7,567 bases of DNA, taken from NCBI GenBank assembly GCA_007375785.1, contig VMEY01000030.1, positions 1 to 7,567 on the forward strand. The letters are read 5' to 3'. The first letter of the stretch is position 1, and each line of letters begins with the position of its first letter. This DNA comes from Parcubacteria group bacterium Athens0416_74. GTDB lineage: Bacteria > Patescibacteriota > Minisyncoccia > Phycocordibacterales > UBA2100. Positions 6,995 through 7,567 of the stretch are shown in pieces. Both the position numbers and the translations under genes were made by a program. The notes under the pieces are model-generated. The model did not search any database. It was given only the letters and a program-made list of their open reading frames with translations, and had not been told where the DNA came from.

Positions 6995-7533
6995 AGCGGT
7001 TCATAAAGGCATTCGCCTCTATCTACTTCTTCCTTAGGTCCTTTCCATACCTCATTAATCACGGGATTCTTCAGTATGTATGGGTCATGACGAATACCGG
7101 TGATTTGCCACGATACTCTTCCCCCGGGTGTCCCACCAGCGATAGCGAATCGGTTTTCCCCCTCTGTCTCTTTTACATACAGCCCGGGCATTGCCTCATC
7201 CAGAGGAAAATACTGATACCTCGGCGTCTTATTGAGCGCATCAAAATACTCAGGCAACTCTATGACCGCTTCCCCATTCTCATCCAGCTGCGCGATTCCG
7301 TCGTAGAGATTCTTCACGTCAGGCGACTCGACAAACGAGTGGTACAGGAGTTTGTTTTTTGGGTCGAGTGGGTGATCGATGACGAATGTGCCCGCGCCTT
7401 TGGAGAGGGCGCCCGAAATCGCGAGATTGCCCCTAAACTGAACATTCCCGGTGAGCTTTACCGCCGCGACCGCGCTTGGCACGAGTATCACGAGGAGCAC
7501 GAAAAGTCTGATACTGACAGCAGAGATTTTCAT
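6985..7533 (-). CDS. Secreted 'IDHPLDP-ESPD' domain protein, 182 aa
   Basis: A signal peptide spans residues 1 to about 23 ('MKISAVSIRLFVLL' then 'PSAVA'). A short beta-like stretch at 25-43 ('LTGNVQFRGNLAISGAL') leads into the same 131-residue domain as the next gene (44-174), with 'IDHPLDP', 'HSFVESPD', 'NLYDG', 'LDENGEA' and 'VSWQITG'. The eight-residue tail 'CLYEPLCE' has two cysteines (175, 181), the only ones in the protein, which could form an intramolecular or intermolecular disulfide. It lacks the Tyr/Gln-rich segment of its paralogue. The ATG at 7533 has no Shine-Dalgarno and lies three bases after the stop of a probable upstream gene, so translation is likely by coupling or reinitiation. 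The C-terminus overlaps the next start by 10 bases. Function unknown; a small secreted surface protein, perhaps a partner or cap for the Tyr-rich protein (inference). Confidence 0.9.
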   Translation of the reverse strand: MKISAVSIRLFVLLVILVPSAVAAVKLTGNVQFRGNLAISGALSKGAGTFVIDHPLDPKNKLLYHSFVESPDVKNLYDGIAQLDENGEAVIELPEYFDALNKTPRYQYFPLDEAMPGLYVKETEGENRFAIAGGTPGGRVSWQITGIRHDPYILKNPVINEVWKGPKEEVDRGECLYEPLCE

Positions 7534-7536
7534 ATG

Positions 7537-7567
7537 TTATTGCGCATAGCATTCATCGCACACATAT
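7537..7567 (-). CDS. C-terminal tail of a probable upstream gene, cut by the window edge
   Basis: Reading leftward from the edge, one - strand frame gives 'YVCDECYAQ' and then TAA at 7539-7537, three bases before the next ATG. The residues resemble the ends of the next two products, which read 'GECLYEPLCE' and 'GEYLFADGYA' after the shared domain. This suggests a third tandem copy of the secreted family. Only nine codons are visible. The alternative frame reads 'MCAMNAMRNNI' and stops at a TGA overlapping the next ATG as ATGA, which cannot be excluded. Confidence 0.45.
   Translation of the reverse strand, partial: YVCDECYAQ

Noticed and set aside
1..7567. TGA recoded as an amino acid (code 25 or 4)
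   Set aside because: Four of the genes end at TGA, three of them in ATGA overlaps with a following start codon, so TGA acts as a stop here.

Overview
The window is almost wholly coding. It holds two convergent gene clusters made of tandem paralogues, and nearly every product is predicted to lie outside the cytoplasm. TGA is used as an ordinary stop, base composition is near 50% GC, and the genes are tightly overlapped. Two protein types look like those I associate with uncultivated Patescibacteria (CPR), especially Parcubacteria-like lineages: anchored cysteine-rich proteins with a C-x-H-G-x-G-H motif, and secreted Tyr/Gln-rich proteins ending in an 'IDHPLDP...ESPD' domain. That assignment rests on memory of protein style. 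No rRNA, tRNA or housekeeping gene is present to confirm it.

Layout. Positions 1-2767 (+ strand) carry two genes overlapping by ATGA: a 5'-truncated gene, then a 560-residue membrane-anchored protein. The two are diverged paralogues sharing four cysteines in the same order, with the same C-x7-C spacing for the first pair. Positions 2768-2795 are the only intergenic gap of note, between convergent stops, with an imperfect hairpin and no clear T-tract. From 7533 down to 2796 the - strand carries five genes with overlaps or gaps of at most 13 bases. In transcription order they are a secreted 182-residue protein, a secreted 254-residue protein with a Tyr/Gln-rich segment, and three anchored Cys/His-rich paralogues of 402, 351 and 387 residues. 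At the right edge, nine in-frame codons and a TAA look like the tail of another gene of the first type.

How they may work together. The two small secreted proteins share about 64% identity (by eye) across a 131-residue domain. The three Cys/His-rich proteins share an ordered His/Cys core with nearly fixed spacing and then a solenoid-like set of Cys-pair repeats. All have even numbers of cysteines outside the signal or anchor segment, which suggests disulfide-stabilised, envelope-exposed proteins. My inference is a cell-surface system: a secreted, possibly self-associating Tyr-rich component, made together with three anchored proteins that may bind metal or act as enzymes. No function is demonstrated. 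No promoter, RNA gene, mobile element or CRISPR was found, and no stretch over 300 bases lacks a gene.
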